DNA of 64,000 nt from CAVSJJ01 sp963771015 (GTDB taxonomy: Bacteria > Actinomycetota > Actinomycetes > Actinomycetales > Dermatophilaceae): the NCBI GenBank assembly GCA_963771015.1, contig CAVYRN010000005.1, forward strand, positions 868,001 through 932,000, written 5' to 3'. The translations under genes and the position numbers were made by a program. This document shows, piece by piece, positions 38,342-46,825 of this stretch (the first letter of the stretch is position 1; the number at the start of each line of letters is the position of its first letter). The notes below the pieces were generated by a model. The model was not told the origin of the DNA and searched no databases. It saw only the letters and a list, made by a program, of their open reading frames with translations.

Positions 38342-41300
38342 GATGCGTCCCCTTCCGCGGTGCCGGCCGAGGCCGGCTGGGTGGTGGCCTCGTCGGCGCC
38401 CTCGTCGGCGCCCTCGTGCTCCGAGGGCACGGTCCGTTCGATTCCGGCGGCCTGTGAGTAGAAGTGCCAGCGTTCGTCGGCGTCGGCCTGGGCCATGGCC
38501 ATGAGGTGCTTGGCCCGCTCCGGATCGGACCGGGTCAGCATCGAGAACCGGGTCTCGGCCATCATGAAGTCCTTGACCGGGGTGGTGGGCGCCTTGCTGT
38601 CCAGGTGGAGTGGCTGGGTGTGCTCGTCCTCGCTCGGGCGGAACCGGTACAGCGGCCAGTACCCGCTCGAGACGGCCTCCTTCTGGTGGCTCATCGACGT
38701 CGACATCTCGATGCCGTGGGCGATGCAGGTGCTGTAGGCGATGAGGATCGACGGGCCGTCCCACGCCTGCGCCTCGAGCAACGCCCGGATGGTCTGCTGC
38801 TCGTTGGCGCCGATGGCGATCTGGCCCACGTAGACGTTGCCGTAGGCCTGGGCGATCATGCCGAGGTCCTTCTTCATCCCGGACTTGCCCGAGGCTGCGA
38901 ACTTCGCCGCGGCCGCGCGAGGGGTGGCCTTGGACGCCTGACCGCCGGTGTTGGAGTACACCTCGGTGTCGAGGACGAGGACGTTGACGTTCCGGCCGGA
39001 GGCCAGGACGTGGTCCAGACCGCCGTAGCCGATGTCGTAGGCCCAGCCGTCGCCGCCGACGATCCAGAAGCTCTTGTCGACGAGCTCGTCGGCCAGGCTG
39101 GACAGCGCGGTGACCTGGGCACTCGGCGCGAGGTTGGCCAGCGCCACGCGGAGCTGGACGACCCGCTCACGCTGGGCGACGATCCCCTCCTCGGTGCTCT
39201 GGTCGGCGGCGAGGATCGCGTCGGCGAGCTCGGCACCGACCTGGTCGTGCAGGGCCGCGACGTAGCGCCGGGCGTCGGCGTTCTGCCGCTCCCAGCCCAG
39301 CCGGAGCCCCAGACCGAACTCGGCGTTGTCCTCGAAGAGCGAGTTCGACCACGCCGGTCCACGGCCCGCGGCATTCGTCGTCCACGGGGTGGTCGGCAGG
39401 TTGCCGCCGTAGATCGACGAGCAGCCGGTCGCATTGGCGACGACCATCCGGTCACCGAACAGCTGGCTCAGCGTCTTGAGGTACGGCGTCTCGCCGCAGC
39501 CCGAGCAGGCCCCGGAGAACTCGAACAGCGGCTCGAGCTGCGCGACGCCCTTGACCTGGTCGTGGCGGACGAGGCTCCGGTCGATCTCCGGGACGGAGAG
39601 GAAGAAGTCGAAGTTCGTCTTCTCCTCGTCGAGGTGCTCGCCGATCGGCTCCATGTTGATCGACTTGTGCTTGACCTCGGTCTTGCTCCGGGCCGGGCAC
39701 ACGTCGACGCAGACGCCGCACCCCGTGCAGTCCTGCGGAGCGACCTGGACGGTCAGCTTGTGGCCCTCGAGGCCCCTCGCCTTGTACCCCTTGGACTGGA
39801 AGCTCTCGGGTGCCCCGTCGAGCTCTGACTCGTCGAAGATCTTGATCCGGATGGCGGAGTGCGGGCAGGTGATGGCGCACTTGCCGCAGTCGATGCAGAT
39901 GCTCGGGTCCCAGATCGGGATCTCCGGCGCGATGGTCCGCTTCTCCCAGCGCGAGGTACCGGTGGCGAAGGTGCCGTCGACGGGCATGGCGCTGACCGGG
40001 AGGAGGTCGCCCTCGCCACGCAACATGACGGCCGTGACCTGCTGGACGAAGTCCGGCGCCTGTGTCGGCAGGGGCGGCATCCGGTGCACCGAGGACGACA
40101 CCGACTCGGGGATCACGAGCTGGGACAGCTCGGCGACCGCCGCGTCGATGGCGGCGAAGTTGCGCTCGACGACGACGCGGCCGCGCTTGCCGTACGAGGT
40201 CTCGACCGAGTGCTTGATCCTGTCGACGGCCTGGTCCTGCGGCACGACCCCGGAGAGGTAGAAGAAGCACGGCTGCATGACGGTGTTGATGCGGGCGCCG
40301 AGGCCGGCATCGCGGGCGACCCGCGAGCCGTCGATGACCCACGTCGACAGGTTCTTGTCGATGATCTGCTGCTGCACCTCGACGGGCAGGTGGCCCCACA
40401 CCTCGTCGGCCGGGTACGGCGCGTTGAGGAGGAACGTCGCGCCGTCCTTGGCCAGGTCGAGGACCTTCATCTGCTCGAGGATCCCGAACTGGTGGACCGC
40501 GACGAAGTCGGCCTGGTCGACGAGGTACGTCGAGTTGATCGGCTCCTCGCCGAAGCGCAGGTGCGAGATCGTCACGGCGCCGGACTTCTTGCTGTCGTAG
40601 ACGAAGTAGCCCTGGGCGAACCGGCCGTCGTCGCCGATGATCTTCACCGAGGACTTGTTGGCACCGACGGTCCCGTCGGACCCGAGGCCGAAGAACACCG
40701 CCGACAGGTTGCTCGTCGGCACCCGGAAGTCCGGGTCGACATCGAGCGAGAGGTGGGTGACGTCGTCGTTGATGCCGACGGTGAAGCGCTTCTTCGGCGC
40801 CTCGGCGGTCAGCTCGTCGAGCACCGCCTTGCACATCGCCGGCGTGAACTCCTTGCTCGAAAGGCCGTAGCGGCCACCGATGACCCGCGGCATGCCGCCC
40901 GCGAAGTGTCCCGCGCCCTCTTCGACGAGGGCGGTCATGACGTCGAGGTGGAGGGGCTCCGCCGGTGCACCCGGCTCCTTGACCCGGTCGAGGACGGCGA
41001 TGCCGGACACCGTCGGGGGGAGGGCGTCGATGAGGGCCTGCGCCGGGAAGGGGCGGTAGAGCCGCACCGTCACCATGCCGACCTTCTCGCCTCGGTCCAC
41101 GAGCTCGTCGATCGTCTCGCGCATCGCTCCCGCGCCGGAGCCCATGATGAGGGCGACCCGCTCGGCGTCCGGTGCGCCGTGGTACTCGACGAGGTCGTAA
41201 TGCCGGCCGGTCACCTGCTCGAGCTCGGCGAAGACCTCGGAGACGATCCCGGGAACGGCGTCGTAGTAGAGGTTGCACGCCTCGCGGGCCTGGAAGAACA

Positions 41301-41970
41301 CGTCGGGGTTCTGGGCCGTGCCGCGCAGGGCGGGGGCGTCGGGGGTCAGGCCCCGACCGCGGTGGTCGAGGACGTCGTCCTCGCGGATGAGGGCGCGCAT
41401 CTCGTCGGTGCCGACGAGGGCGATCTTGTTGACCTCGTGGCTGGTCCGGAAGCCGTCGAAGAAGTGGAGGAACGGCACCCGCGCGCGCAGCGTCGCCGCA
41501 TGCGAGACGAGGGAGAAGTCGTGGGCCTCCTGGACACTCGAGGCGCACAGCATCGCCCAGCCGGTCATCCTGGCACTCATGACGTCGGAGTGGTCACCGA
41601 AGATCGACAGGGCGTGGGTGGCCACGGTGCGGGCCGCCACGTGGATCACCGCCGGCGTGAGCTCACCGGCGATCTTGTACATGTTGGGCAGCATGAGGAG
41701 CAGGCCCTGCGAGGCGGTGAACGTCACGCCCAGGGCGCCCTTGGTCACGGCGCCGTGGAGGGCGCCGGCGGCACCACCCTCGGACTGCATCTCGATGACC
41801 TCGGGAACGGCTCCCCAGAGGTTCTGACGACCCTCCGCGCTCCAGGCGTCCGCGTACTCACCCATCGCGGAGGCCGGGGTGATCGGGTAGATCGCGATGA
41901 CCTCCGAGACCGCGTGTGCCACGCGGGCAGCGGCCTCGTTGCCGTCCATGACGGCCCAGGTGGAGTCCAT
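38338..41970 (-). CDS. nifJ: pyruvate:ferredoxin (flavodoxin) oxidoreductase
   Basis: A 1210-residue single-chain PFOR, the normal length. It converts pyruvate and CoA to acetyl-CoA and CO2 and reduces ferredoxin or flavodoxin. Domain I opens with YPITPASAMGEYADAW. Two [4Fe-4S] motifs are CIDCGKCAITCPHSAI (about 695) and CTGCGVCVDVCPA (about 745). CSGCGETPY (about 817) belongs to the proximal cluster; GGDGWAYDIGYGGLDH (about 970) binds thiamine diphosphate. ATG 41970 with GGAGAGGAAG ahead is chosen over the longer frame from 42120, which would cover the operator. The gene begins about 115 bp after a CsoR/CstR-like site. Oxygen sensitivity of PFOR implies hypoxic use. Confidence 0.97.
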   Translation of the reverse strand: MDSTWAVMDGNEAAARVAHAVSEVIAIYPITPASAMGEYADAWSAEGRQNLWGAVPEVIEMQSEGGAAGALHGAVTKGALGVTFTASQGLLLMLPNMYKIAGELTPAVIHVAARTVATHALSIFGDHSDVMSARMTGWAMLCASSVQEAHDFSLVSHAATLRARVPFLHFFDGFRTSHEVNKIALVGTDEMRALIREDDVLDHRGRGLTPDAPALRGTAQNPDVFFQAREACNLYYDAVPGIVSEVFAELEQVTGRHYDLVEYHGAPDAERVALIMGSGAGAMRETIDELVDRGEKVGMVTVRLYRPFPAQALIDALPPTVSGIAVLDRVKEPGAPAEPLHLDVMTALVEEGAGHFAGGMPRVIGGRYGLSSKEFTPAMCKAVLDELTAEAPKKRFTVGINDDVTHLSLDVDPDFRVPTSNLSAVFFGLGSDGTVGANKSSVKIIGDDGRFAQGYFVYDSKKSGAVTISHLRFGEEPINSTYLVDQADFVAVHQFGILEQMKVLDLAKDGATFLLNAPYPADEVWGHLPVEVQQQIIDKNLSTWVIDGSRVARDAGLGARINTVMQPCFFYLSGVVPQDQAVDRIKHSVETSYGKRGRVVVERNFAAIDAAVAELSQLVIPESVSSSVHRMPPLPTQAPDFVQQVTAVMLRGEGDLLPVSAMPVDGTFATGTSRWEKRTIAPEIPIWDPSICIDCGKCAITCPHSAIRIKIFDESELDGAPESFQSKGYKARGLEGHKLTVQVAPQDCTGCGVCVDVCPARSKTEVKHKSINMEPIGEHLDEEKTNFDFFLSVPEIDRSLVRHDQVKGVAQLEPLFEFSGACSGCGETPYLKTLSQLFGDRMVVANATGCSSIYGGNLPTTPWTTNAAGRGPAWSNSLFEDNAEFGLGLRLGWERQNADARRYVAALHDQVGAELADAILAADQSTEEGIVAQRERVVQLRVALANLAPSAQVTALSSLADELVDKSFWIVGGDGWAYDIGYGGLDHVLASGRNVNVLVLDTEVYSNTGGQASKATPRAAAAKFAASGKSGMKKDLGMIAQAYGNVYVGQIAIGANEQQTIRALLEAQAWDGPSILIAYSTCIAHGIEMSTSMSHQKEAVSSGYWPLYRFRPSEDEHTQPLHLDSKAPTTPVKDFMMAETRFSMLTRSDPERAKHLMAMAQADADERWHFYSQAAGIERTVPSEHEGADEGADEATTQPASAGTAEGDAS

Positions 41971-42384
41971 GTGAGAGCTTCCTCTCCGCGCCGTCGGCAG
42001 GTCAGCGATGGCCTGTCTCGGTGCCTTGGTGGCGGCGACCCGTCGTGCCGGGTCGGAGACCGCTGACAACGGCTGCGAAAACGCTACCCCGGCGGGTATG
42101 GATCGCATCCACCCAGGCAAGCCTTAGCCGGATCGACCGACCGGGCCCTCGTGCACACATTCGGGTTCTCGCGTGGCCAGTCTCACATGGTTGACCCCTC
42201 AATGACCCGCTCGGCGACTCCCATGGAATTCCCAGCGAGGCCACACACCGGCCACCGGACCCCCACAGGAACCACATAGGGACGGCCCCGAAGGTGGTGA
42301 GCAACGGATCGGCAGCGCCGCAGACCCGCCCCCCGCAGAGCACGACCGCGGCACCGCCCGCACCACATCGGAAGGCACACCACC
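41971..42384. promoter_or_regulatory. intergenic region with divergent promoters
   Basis: 414 bp between nifJ (minus) and the small exported protein (plus). It holds the CsoR/CstR-like site at 42083-42100 for nifJ. Toward the plus-strand gene there is a possible -35 TTGACC near 42192. No other gene or repeat was recognised. Confidence 0.5.
42083..42100 (-). promoter_or_regulatory. CsoR/CstR-like operator 2 (nifJ)
   Basis: Read toward nifJ it is CATACCC-GCCG-GGGTA, continuing into TAGCGT, a possible -10. It is 113 bp upstream of the nifJ start. It has the same arms, spacing and orientation as the sites at 2562, 50879 and 61818. Confidence 0.65.
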
Positions 42385-42654
42385 ATGACCGGCACCAACC
42401 GACCACTGGCCCGCGCGAAGACGTGGGCCGCGAGTGCGCTGCTGGCAGCCACCGTCGGCACCGCCGCCATCGGCTACCACCTCGCCGACTCGGCCGCGCA
42501 GACCGTCGCGGCCGGCACCACGACCACGACCTCCAGCGCAGGGACCTCGTCCGGTTCGACCGGAACCTCCAGCTCGTCCGGCACCGGGTTCGGCTCGACG
42601 TCCGCGCCGAGCTCGAGCTCGGGACAGGCCCAGACCCGGACGAACGGCTCCTGA
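42385..42654 (+). CDS. small exported Ser/Thr-rich protein before apbE
   Basis: An 89-residue protein with an N-terminal signal or membrane anchor (WAASALLAATVGTAAIGYHL) and a tail made almost entirely of Ser, Thr and Gly. No FMN-binding domain follows the linker. It is first in the apbE operon, three bases before the GTG at 42658. In related clusters this slot is taken by an exported FMN-binding protein whose Ser/Thr-rich linker looks like this one, so it may be a truncated or minimal version; that is inference. Similar in its start to the protein at 36904. Confidence 0.7.
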   Translation: MTGTNRPLARAKTWAASALLAATVGTAAIGYHLADSAAQTVAAGTTTTTSSAGTSSGSTGTSSSSGTGFGSTSAPSSSSGQAQTRTNGS

Positions 42655-42657
42655 CCG

Positions 42658-43627
42658 GTGCCGCCCACCATGACCACGCGGCATACCGCCACGTCCCCGC
42701 CGGCCACCGGGTCGGGCACGTTCTCGGCCATCGGCACGACGAACCACATCCTCACGACGGAGCCGGCCGTCATCGCCGAGGCCGTGCTCGTCGCCAAGGA
42801 CCACCTGGCCGACCTCGACCTCGCCGTCTCGCGGTTCCGTCCGGACTCCGAGGTGAGCCGGCTCGCCGCGCGTGCCGCCGACGGCCCGGCCTCGGCCTAC
42901 GCGTCACCGGTCTTCTCGGCCTACCTGCGTGCGGCGCTGCGAGCGGCCGCCCTCACCGACGGGCTCGTCGACCCCACGGTCGGCTGGGCGGTCGCCGCGA
43001 GCGGCTATGACGCCGACATGGACGTCGTGCGGGCCCGCCCCACCTTCGAGGGCGGGGCTCCCGCGGCGGTGCCCGGCTGGAGGATGGTCCGCATCGACGA
43101 CGCCACCGATGCGGTCAGCGTTCCCCAGTGCTGCCTGCTCGACCTCGGCGCGAGCGCCAAGGGGTATGCCGCGGACACCATCGCGGACCTGCTCGCGCGT
43201 CGGCTCCCGGGCGGGTTCCTCGTCAGCCTCGGTGGCGACATCGCCGTCAGCGGGGAGATGCCCGACTGGCGGATGGCGGATCGGCATCGAGGATGCCGAC
43301 GGACGCACCGTGCAGGTCGTGACGAGCACCGGCCAGGCCATCGCCACGTCCTCGACCCGGTTGCGCACCTGGCTCGCGGGCGACGGCACCCGCCACCACA
43401 TCATCGACCCGCGAACGGGCACGACCGCACCCACGACGTGGGCCCAGGTCACCTGCGCCGCGGCGAGCGCTCTCGAGGCGAACGCCGCGTCGACGGCAGC
43501 CGTCGTCCTCGGCGAGTCGGCGCCGTCGTGGCTGGACGAGCACGGCATACCGGCCCGGCTGGACGCGCTCGACGGAAGCATGCGGACGACGGCCGGATGG
43601 CCCGACCCGGAGGAGGACCGGTCATGA
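42658..43627 (+). pseudogene. apbE: ApbE-type FAD:protein FMN transferase, frameshifted
   Basis: ApbE attaches FMN to Thr/Ser of exported flavoproteins. The first part has LLDLGASAKGYAADTIADLL and FLVSLGGDIAVSG. After PDWRM the frame is lost, and the remainder (IEDADGRTVQVVTSTGQAIA, HHIIDPRTGTTAPT, ALEANAASTAAVVLG) is in another frame ending at 43627. The cause is a tandem copy of GGCGGAT at 43268-43281; removing seven bases restores one continuous 320-residue ApbE. Starts at GTG 42658 or ATG 42670. The stop overlaps the next ATG (ATGA), showing that the downstream frame is still in operon register. Confidence 0.85.
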
Positions 43628-44190
43628 CCAACGAGCTGCTCTGGTACGTCTCGCGCGCCACGGGCGTCGTCAGCATCGTCCTGCTGACCCTCGTCGTCGT
43701 CCTCGGGATGAGGATCTCGGGACGGCGCAGCCCGGGCAAGGACACCTCGACGGTCGTCATGGCGACCCACCGGTGGCTCTCGCTCGGGATGGTGACGTTC
43801 CTCTTCATGCACGTGACCACGGCGATCGTCGAGACCTATGTCTCCATCGACCTCGTGTCGGCGTTCATCCCGTTCACCTCGGGCTACCGGCCGTTCTGGG
43901 TGGGCCTCGGCACCCTGACCGTCGACATGCTCGTCGCCGTCGTGGCGACGTCCTTCCTTCGCCACCGGCTCTCGCCGCGGGCCTGGAAGGCCGTGCACTG
44001 GCTCGGCTACGCCCTGTGGCCGATGGCCCTGCTCCACGGCTTCGTCCTCGGCACCGCCAACGAGCCCCTGCTGCGGGCCATCACCGGGCTGGCCGGGGTC
44101 GTCGGCGCCGCCGCCATCGGCTGGCGGATGACGAGCACCCACCACGACCGCGACCGCCGCCGCCGCATCGCCACCCAGGAGTGGACATGA
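43624..44190 (+). CDS. ferric reductase-like transmembrane protein
   Basis: A 188-residue membrane protein of the ferric-reductase/cytochrome b family with about five or six helices. Histidines in helices suit haem binding: VMATHRWLSLGMVTFLFMHV (His pair 14 residues apart) and AVHWLGYALWPMALLHGFVL. It lacks the flavin/NADPH domains of full reductases, so the neighbouring NuoF-like protein and ferredoxin may supply electrons and an exported flavoprotein may accept them. It overlaps apbE before and the NuoF-like gene after, both ATGA. Confidence 0.9.
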   Translation: MTNELLWYVSRATGVVSIVLLTLVVVLGMRISGRRSPGKDTSTVVMATHRWLSLGMVTFLFMHVTTAIVETYVSIDLVSAFIPFTSGYRPFWVGLGTLTVDMLVAVVATSFLRHRLSPRAWKAVHWLGYALWPMALLHGFVLGTANEPLLRAITGLAGVVGAAAIGWRMTSTHHDRDRRRRIATQEWT

Positions 44191-45278
44191 GCATCATCGA
44201 CGCCCTCGACGAAGCCGGCCTCACCGGCCGCGGGGGGGCCGCCTTCAGCACCGGCATCAAGGTGCGGGCGGCCTTCGACAACGCCGCCGACCTCATCGTC
44301 AACGCCTGCGACGGCGAGATCGGCGCGGCGAAGGACGGCTGGGTCGTCGCCCACCACCTCGACGAGCTCGTCGAGGGGGCCCGGCTCGTCGCCCGCGGCC
44401 GGCGGCGCCGGATCCTCTTCGCGACGCACCGAGGCAGCGACACGGCCCACCGGCTGCACGCGGCCGGGCTCCACGTCCTCGAGACGCCCGACCGGTACGT
44501 CTCCTCGGAGGAGACCTCGCTCATCTCACTCGCCCAGGGCGGCCTGGCCCGCCCGATGACGAAGCGCGCGCCGTTCGTCATGGGCGGTCGCGACTCGGCC
44601 GGCCGGCGCATCAAGCCCACGGTCGTCCTCAACGCCGAGACGGTGTGGCGCGTCGCCCAGATCGCCGACCGCGGACCACAGTGGTTCCGGTCCTTCGGCA
44701 CCCGCGACGAGCCGGGGCCCCGCCTGGTGAGCGTGACGGGGTACGTCGAGATGCCGCACGTCGTCCAGACCCAGGCGGGCGCACGCGTCCTCGAGCTCCT
44801 CGACGCGGCCGGCGAGTTCGCCCCGGCGGCCGAGAACGTGCTCATCGGCGGACTCGGCGGCTTCTTCCTCACCATGGAGGAGGCCCGCAGGGCCCGCTGG
44901 AGCACCGCCGACTTCGCGCCCTACGGAGGGGCCGCCGGACCCGGCATCCTCGACGTCCTCGACCCGCGGCTGTGCCCCATCGGCACCGTCGACCGGTTCC
45001 TCGGGTATGCCGCCGGCGAGTCCGCCGGCCAGTGCGGCCCGTGCATGTTCGGGGTGCCGGCGGTCGCCAAGAGCTGGCGCGAGCTCGCGGCATACCCCAC
45101 CCAGAGCGCACTCGACCAGCTGACCGGGCGCGCCGACCTCCTCGCCAACCGCGGGGCCTGCCGATTCCCCGACGGGGTCGGCCGGTTCACCCGCTCGGCC
45201 GTCCGGGTCTTCACCGCCCACCTCGCCGAGCACGCCCGTGGCGGCTGCCCCACCGAGAGGACCTACGCGCATGCCTGA
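44187..45278 (+). CDS. NuoF-like SLBB/NADH-binding flavoprotein
   Basis: A 363-residue relative of complex I 51-kDa subunit. The FMN/NADH site begins LTGRGGAAFSTGIKV and includes ADLIVNACDGEIGAAKDGW. An SLBB-like segment precedes GGLGGFFLTM. The C-terminal iron-sulfur region ESAGQCGPCMFG and later NRGACRFPDG keeps three cysteines, but the first Cys of the usual ESCGxCxPC is Ala, so the N3-type cluster is probably changed. It likely moves electrons from NAD(P)H into the ferric-reductase-like membrane partner or the [3Fe-4S] ferredoxin that follows. Confidence 0.88.
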   Translation: MSIIDALDEAGLTGRGGAAFSTGIKVRAAFDNAADLIVNACDGEIGAAKDGWVVAHHLDELVEGARLVARGRRRRILFATHRGSDTAHRLHAAGLHVLETPDRYVSSEETSLISLAQGGLARPMTKRAPFVMGGRDSAGRRIKPTVVLNAETVWRVAQIADRGPQWFRSFGTRDEPGPRLVSVTGYVEMPHVVQTQAGARVLELLDAAGEFAPAAENVLIGGLGGFFLTMEEARRARWSTADFAPYGGAAGPGILDVLDPRLCPIGTVDRFLGYAAGESAGQCGPCMFGVPAVAKSWRELAAYPTQSALDQLTGRADLLANRGACRFPDGVGRFTRSAVRVFTAHLAEHARGGCPTERTYAHA

Positions 45279-45486
45279 ACCCGGCACCGCCACCCGCCGC
45301 CGCACGGCACAGCTGCGCGTCGACCGCGTCGCCTGCACCGCCCACGGCGTCTGCGCCTCGCTCCTGCCGAGGCAGGTCCGGCTCGACGAGTGGGGCTACC
45401 CCATCCTCGACGACCCGGCGGTCGACCCCCTCGACGGCCAGACCGCGGTCACGATGTGCCCCGCCCAGGCGCTGTATCTGGCCTGA
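45271..45486 (+). CDS. [3Fe-4S]-type ferredoxin
   Basis: A 71-residue ferredoxin. VACTAHGVCASLLP and VTMCPAQAL give three cysteines in the pattern Cys-x5-Cys ... Cys-Pro; the central Cys of a [4Fe-4S] motif is His/Gly, as in the single-cluster [3Fe-4S] ferredoxins that serve actinobacterial P450s. It overlaps the end of the NuoF-like gene by 8 bp. The CYP102-like P450 9 kb away lacks its own reductase and could be a client; this is inference. Confidence 0.9.
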   Translation: MPEPGTATRRRTAQLRVDRVACTAHGVCASLLPRQVRLDEWGYPILDDPAVDPLDGQTAVTMCPAQALYLA

Positions 45487-45578
45487 CCCGGCCCGATGTA
45501 TCCCTATCGGCCGCTCGTTCGTCCATGAGACGAACGGCCGCGCACCAGGCGCGCCCCCAGCTCGAAGGACTCAGTGTC

Positions 45579-45782
45579 ATGGTCAAGAACGTCGGCAGCC
45601 CCGACAAGATCGCCCGCTACCTCATCGCCGTCATCGCGATCATCGCGGCCTTCCTCGTCGGCCCGGGCTCGGCGCTCGGCATCATCCTCTTCGTCGTCGC
45701 CGCGATCATGGTCGCCACGGCCGCGCTCGGCTTCTGCCCCATCTGGCGCGTCGTCGGGGTCAACACGAACAAGTCGTCCTGA
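45579..45782 (+). CDS. DUF2892 membrane protein
   Basis: A 67-residue protein with two membrane helices and the family ending GFCPIWRVVGVNT. DUF2892 domains are found alone or fused to rhodaneses, where the Cys may handle sulfane sulfur. It is 92 bp downstream of the ferredoxin gene; the gap has no terminator that I can see, so cotranscription is possible. Confidence 0.9.
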   Translation: MVKNVGSPDKIARYLIAVIAIIAAFLVGPGSALGIILFVVAAIMVATAALGFCPIWRVVGVNTNKSS

Positions 45783-45943
45783 CCCCCTGAACGCCGGGCG
45801 CCGGCACCCCACCTCGCTGGAGCGCCCACCGGAGCGGCGCAGCGCCACCCCCCCGAGCGCCACCGCTCCCCGTCGTCCCCTCGGCCCCCATCCCGGCCGG
45901 GGGGACGACTCACGTCCGGGGCGGAGCCTCTAGCCTCGTCGTC

Positions 45944-46723
45944 ATGGCCCTCACCGCCGACGAGCTCGTCCCGGAGATCCCCAACCTGCTGCGCTATGCG
46001 CGTGCCCTCACCCGTGACCCCGACCAGGCCGACGACCTTGTCCAGGACATCGTCGTCCGGGCGCTGGAGCGCGCCGACTCCTTCCGCGGCGAGTCATCGG
46101 CCGCGACGTGGCTGCACCGGATCATGCACCACCGCTTCGTCGACCTGACCCGGGCCCGGACGCCGCAGCCGATGGCCGATGACACGCTCATCGAGGCCAT
46201 CGAGCACGCCTGGCGCGACGACGCCTACACCGTCGACTCCTCGGTCGTCCTCCAGCGCGCCCAGGAGCGCGACGACCTCTTCGACGCCCTCGTCCACCTT
46301 CCGGCGATCCTGCGGTCGGCGGTCGTCCTGCACGACATGGAGGGGCTGACGAGCGCCGAGATCGCGTCCGTTCAGGCCGTCTCACTCCCCGCGGCCAAAC
46401 AGCGGCTGCGCCGAGGCCGGACGATGCTCGTCAGCCTGCTCGCCGACGACGAGGAGCGTCGCCGGGCGGTCGCCGGCGTGCCCATGCGCTGCTGGGAGGC
46501 CCGGGCCAAGGTCGACGACTACCTCGACGACGAGCTCACCGACGCCGAGCGCACCGCACTGGAGCGCCACCTCGAGGGGTGTCCGACCTGTCCCGGCCTC
46601 TACACGAGCATCGTCGGCGTCACCGAGGCCCTCGGCCGACTCCGCGACCCCGACTCGGTGGTCCCGCCGCCCCTGGCCGCGCGGATCCGCGAGCTCATCG
46701 ACCCACCGGCCGCGGGTCGGTAG
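45944..46723 (+). CDS. ECF sigma factor with fused zinc-finger anti-sigma domain
   Basis: A 259-residue protein. Sigma region 2 is LLRYARALTRDPDQADDLVQ then DIVVRALERADSFRGESSAA. Region 4 is LPAILRSAVVLHDMEGLTSA then EIASVQAVSLPAAKQRLRRG. The C-terminus (about 180-230) is a zf-HC2 domain, CWEARAKVDDYLDDELTD then LERHLEGCPTC, with the His-x3-Cys-x2-Cys zinc motif of ZAS anti-sigma factors. The two are usually separate proteins; here they are one chain, suggesting built-in redox or zinc control. A TAGCCT element eight bases before the ATG hints at a leaderless mRNA. Confidence 0.92.
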   Translation: MALTADELVPEIPNLLRYARALTRDPDQADDLVQDIVVRALERADSFRGESSAATWLHRIMHHRFVDLTRARTPQPMADDTLIEAIEHAWRDDAYTVDSSVVLQRAQERDDLFDALVHLPAILRSAVVLHDMEGLTSAEIASVQAVSLPAAKQRLRRGRTMLVSLLADDEERRRAVAGVPMRCWEARAKVDDYLDDELTDAERTALERHLEGCPTCPGLYTSIVGVTEALGRLRDPDSVVPPPLAARIRELIDPPAAGR

Positions 46724-46825
46724 AACGGCCGGTCGGCCCCGGTTCTCCGGACAGCCGCCGTTGCGGCCGCTATCTTCCTGACTGTGAAGTCACGACCGCT
46801 TCGGGCCCGAGGTCGAGGAACACCC

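Noticed and set aside
41971..42120. 50-residue N-terminal extension of NifJ
   Set aside because: PFOR proteins start at MDSTWAVMDGNEAAARVAH-like sequence; the extension would cover the operator and lacks a Shine-Dalgarno.
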